Assembly: GCA_039090855.1 (NCBI GenBank)
Contig: CM077010.1
Coordinates: 48,006,905-48,070,904, forward strand
Source: Macrothele yani
Taxonomy: Eukaryota > Arthropoda > Arachnida > Araneae > Macrothelidae
Length of the DNA: 64,000 nucleotides
Reading direction: 5' to 3'
The notes under the pieces are model-generated. The model was given only the letters and a program-made list of their open reading frames with translations, did no database searches and was not told the origin of the DNA. Below are positions 61,750 through 64,000 of the stretch, piece by piece; position 1 is the stretch's first letter, and every line of letters begins with the position of its first letter. Position numbers and translations under genes: made by a program.

Positions 61750-62575
61750 AAATGGATATCTTCATTGTTGGAAACAACCAGAAATCGCACGGGGCGACCT
61801 CAGGACTGTAGGCAGGCTGTGGCATGATTTCAATACTGCATTTCGTAAGAAACTGCTGAACAGAAGCAGCCACATGTGGGCGGGCGTTATCATGGTGTAG
61901 GGTCTACTTGCCCACCAGTTCCGAGGCAGCTTAATCAATATGTGTCGTCGCAGACGCTTCGAGACGGAAATGTAATACTCAGCATTGACAGTTATTTGTG
62001 GAGAAACGGCATGCAGGTAAAGTACACCTTTATGATCAAAGAAAATTATCATCATCACTTTCCCAGTTGATTTGGTTTGGCGGAATTTTTTCGGAGGAGG
62101 CGAACTTGTATGTTTCCAGACACTCGTTGAGCGCTTCGAGAGGAGGTCGAAATAATAGACCCACGTTTCATCGGCAGTTATTGCTGTGTTTACAAAGTTT
62201 GGATCCTTTGCAATCATTTGTTTCCACTCATGACACACCTGAACTCTGGCTAACAATTGTTTTCCCGTAAGGTGATGATGTATCCATCTGGAACATACGA
62301 TACAGCATTAATTTGTCGCGTAGAATGCGGAATGCCGACATGTCTTCACACGTCATTCGTCGATCTTCTCGCAGGATTGCCCAAACAGTGTTAGCAATAT
62401 GCTCCGTAACAACACTTTCAGGTTAACCAGGCCTAGGAGCGAGATCTGCCGACAAACGTTCTTTTTTGAAATCATGGTGGTATCTAAAAATCGTTGACTC
62501 ACCCAAGAATTTATCTTCGTAAACGGTTTTTATTAAATCAACTGCCTCTGGAGCCTATGACGAAGTAAATTTCTT
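61750..62575 (-). mobile_element. mariner element C, decayed
   Basis: A reverse-strand mariner transposase with no clear TIRs on either side. The right side abuts the LTR-like sequence at 62575. The N-terminal third (62260-62575) is full of stops. Confidence 0.7.
61762..62256 (-). pseudogene. mariner transposase, catalytic part
   Basis: The frame starts MLARVQVCHEWKQMIAKDPN and goes on with TAITADETWVYYFDLLSKRS (first Asp), VWKHTSSPPPKKFRQTKSTG, KVMMIIFFDHKGVLYLHAV and NAEYYISVSKRLRRHI. After a frameshift near 61915 the other boxes read LHHDNARPHVAASVQQFL and AYSPEVAPCDFWLF, so all three Asp are kept (the usual SPDLAPCD is SPEVAPCD). Several changes make it inactive. Confidence 0.85.
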
Positions 62576-62720
62576 CATTTTTATGCCAGGGGCGGAATTC
62601 GAAACTCTTGGCTCCGGAGCTCCGAGTGCTATCCACTATACTGCACTGGCATGTGTTCTCACTGCTATCTGCCTTTATCTCATGTGCGTACTGTGGGGCA
62701 GGCACGGCGTGAGCCGTTAT
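62575..62720 (-). repeat. LTR-like sequence related to the 31873 solo LTR
   Basis: ACTGCTATCTGCCTTTATCTC parallels ACTGCTATCTACCTTTATCTC at 31970-31990, and the reverse strand has GTGGATAGCACTCGGAGC and GGAGCCAAGAGTTTCGAATTCC (A- and B-box-like). Ends are not clean, and a possible AGCC duplication is weak. Confidence 0.5.
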
Positions 62721-62822
62721 TTACCCAAACGATAGCAACATCTTATCGCACAACGCTTTTCACTTCTTAACTCTGAATCACTCACCTCCATAGCTCTATG
62801 GAGAAATGCAGGCGCACCTTAA

Positions 62823-63462
62823 GGTGGTTCCACCTAAAATCTGTGCCTTATGTTTCCAATGGTAAAACTTCTGTACATATTTTCTTCGCAATTAGTGCAT
62901 TCCCAAGGATGAAAATTTGCACATCGATAAAACTAACTTTAAGTTATAGAATGGGATACTTAATACTTGCTCAAACATAACCATAATTATATTAAAAATC
63001 AATCATTTTTCATTGAGTAATGTTCAGGCCTGTTAATAAATGGCGCGCTGGCCTCTGATCATTCGTCCGTAAGGGGTCCGGGTTCGAATCCCGGTCAAGC
63101 ATGGATGTTGTGTTTGTCTTACGGCACTGGCTCTCTCCCTTCCCTGGAACCAGTGACCCTAAATTAGGGACGGGCGACTGCTTATAGCCCATTGAGTTGC
63201 TCACGGTGGTAGTTAAACCTCCAACCAAAAAAAAAAAAAAAGTGGCGCGACTTGTACATTGATGACGTCAGTAGAGAAATAAATGTTGGATTGCTTAATT
63301 ATGGTTATGTTTTAGCAAGTATTAAGTATCTCATGCTATAACTCAAAGTTAGTTTTATCGATGTGCAAATTTTCATCCTTGAGAATACATTAAGTGCGAA
63401 GAAAATATGTACAGAAGTTTTACCATTGGGAACATAAGGCAGAGATTTTAGGTGGAACCACC
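62823..63462. mobile_element. MITE with ~190-bp TIRs and TTAA duplication
   Basis: Starts GGTGGTTCCACCTAAAATCT and ends, on the reverse strand, GGTGGTTCCACCTAAAATCT. Both flanks are TTAA (62819-62822 and 63463-63466), a duplication typical of piggyBac-type insertion. Arms extend through AACATAACCATAATTA. A 5'-truncated SINE sits in the centre (63048-63241). No coding. Confidence 0.85.
63048..63241 (+). repeat. tRNA-derived SINE family 1, 5'-truncated, within the MITE
   Basis: Begins CTGGCCTCTGATCATTCG, with B box GGGTTCGAATCCCGG, the usual body and poly(A). TGGCGCG before (63041-63047) and after (63243-63249) is the likely target duplication. Confidence 0.88.
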
Positions 63463-63491
63463 TTAAACAACTGCGTAATAACAAAACCAGA

Positions 63492-63720
63492 GCCGCCCCC
63501 GGTGGCGCAGTGGTCTAAGGCGCTGGCCTCTGATCATTCGTCCGTAAGGGGTCCGGGTTCGAATCCCGGTCAGGCATGGATGTTGTGTTTGTCTTACGGC
63601 ACTGGCTCTCTCCCTTCCCTGGAACCAGTGACCCTAAATTAGGGACGGGTTACTGCTTATAGCCCATTGAGTTGCTCACGGTGGTCGTTAAACCTCCAAT
63701 CAAAGAAAAAAAAAAAAAAA
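63492..63720 (+). repeat. tRNA-derived SINE family 1, best full-length copy
   Basis: Head GGTGGCGCAGTGGTCTAAGG (A box), CTGATCATTCGTCCGTAAGG, B box GGGTTCGAATCCCGG, body with TTAGGGACGGGTTACTGC, 3' TTAAACCTCCAATCAAAG and poly(A). The long arm between the boxes suggests derivation from a type-II (Leu/Ser-like) tRNA. Not a tRNA gene: the 3' acceptor side does not pair properly and a SINE body follows. Confidence 0.93.
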
Positions 63721-64000
63721 CAGATTCGTCTGCCACGGCTAATTACTGTTGCCATAGATACTTCCTTAATTCAGTTAGTCGCCTCTGTGGTTATTTTTCC
63801 CCTTCGAACTGTTGCCAACTAAAAAAAATTATCTCAGTTTTTATGGAAGGGCCTTTGTAAATATAACTTATTTATTTCAAAAACGTAATATTATAAACGA
63901 CCGCTGCTATACAAGATTCCTCGACATACGTCTACTCCGACAAGAGCTGGAATGCGAGTTTTGTTACAGAAATGAAATCAAGCATTTACAAATGAGTAAC
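63721..64000. other. No recognised feature
   Basis: A/T-rich with no motif seen. Confidence 0.4.

Noticed and set aside
63492..63575. tRNA gene (A and B boxes, long arm)
   Set aside because: Followed by SINE body and poly(A), and the same head is repeated many times; acceptor stem is poor.

Overview
This window is a piece of a repeat-rich animal genome, very probably an arthropod. I cannot choose between a chelicerate and an insect from sequence alone. The evidence is the set of mobile elements: RTE-type non-LTR retrotransposons with an EEP endonuclease, many Tc1/mariner elements (including the arthropod-typical DUF4817-like type), hAT, Harbinger, Mutator-like and Penelope-like elements, and tRNA-derived SINEs. 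I found no convincing host protein-coding gene, rRNA, genuine tRNA or CRISPR array. Almost every coding stretch is a decayed transposase or reverse transcriptase.

Layout. 1-5247: two RTE retrotransposons head to head around a (TA)n axis. 5826-10262: an element carrying an ~82-bp minisatellite, then a mariner (8573-9838) and a second copy of the satellite element. 10561-14622: a non-autonomous hAT element holding a TRIM LTR fragment, a DUF4817-type miniature element and a Tc1 (12183-14508) that is itself split by a Penelope-like element (12874-13793) with a GIY-YIG endonuclease and a hammerhead-like motif. 14825-21600: SINE, mariner, Tc1, Jockey and Harbinger relics. 21606-23998: a dispersed ~150-bp-period repeat (inverted copies at 38109-40026 and 59794-61526) with a CTCF-like 14-mer in nearly every unit. 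24573-25790: Tc1. 26647-26797: solo LTR. 27950-28902: hAT MITE. 30515-33945: RTE tails and two hAT transposase relics, one interrupted by a solo LTR. 34062-35233: Tc1. 35760-36256: polypyrimidine tract. 36695-37121 and 56190-56613: two TRIM retrotransposons. 41213-48211: hAT-like, Tc1 and mariner relics. 48407-50003: foldback element. 52107-53170: 5'-truncated RTE with an open 343-codon frame. 53172-59712: DUF4817 and Mutator-like relics. 61750-63720: mariner, a TTAA-flanked MITE and SINEs.

How parts relate. The RTE is a plausible kind of machinery for moving SINEs, though no shared 3' tail proves it here. Non-autonomous elements outnumber possibly active ones. Target-site duplications are visible for many insertions and give a relative order: PLE into Tc1 into hAT, SINE into Tc1, SINE into TTAA MITE, TRIM LTR into a hAT transposase. 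The most unusual items are the ~425-bp TRIM family, whose ~150-bp LTRs contain a tRNA-like pol III promoter and are followed by a tRNA-Lys-type primer-binding site, and the CTCF-like motif arrays.
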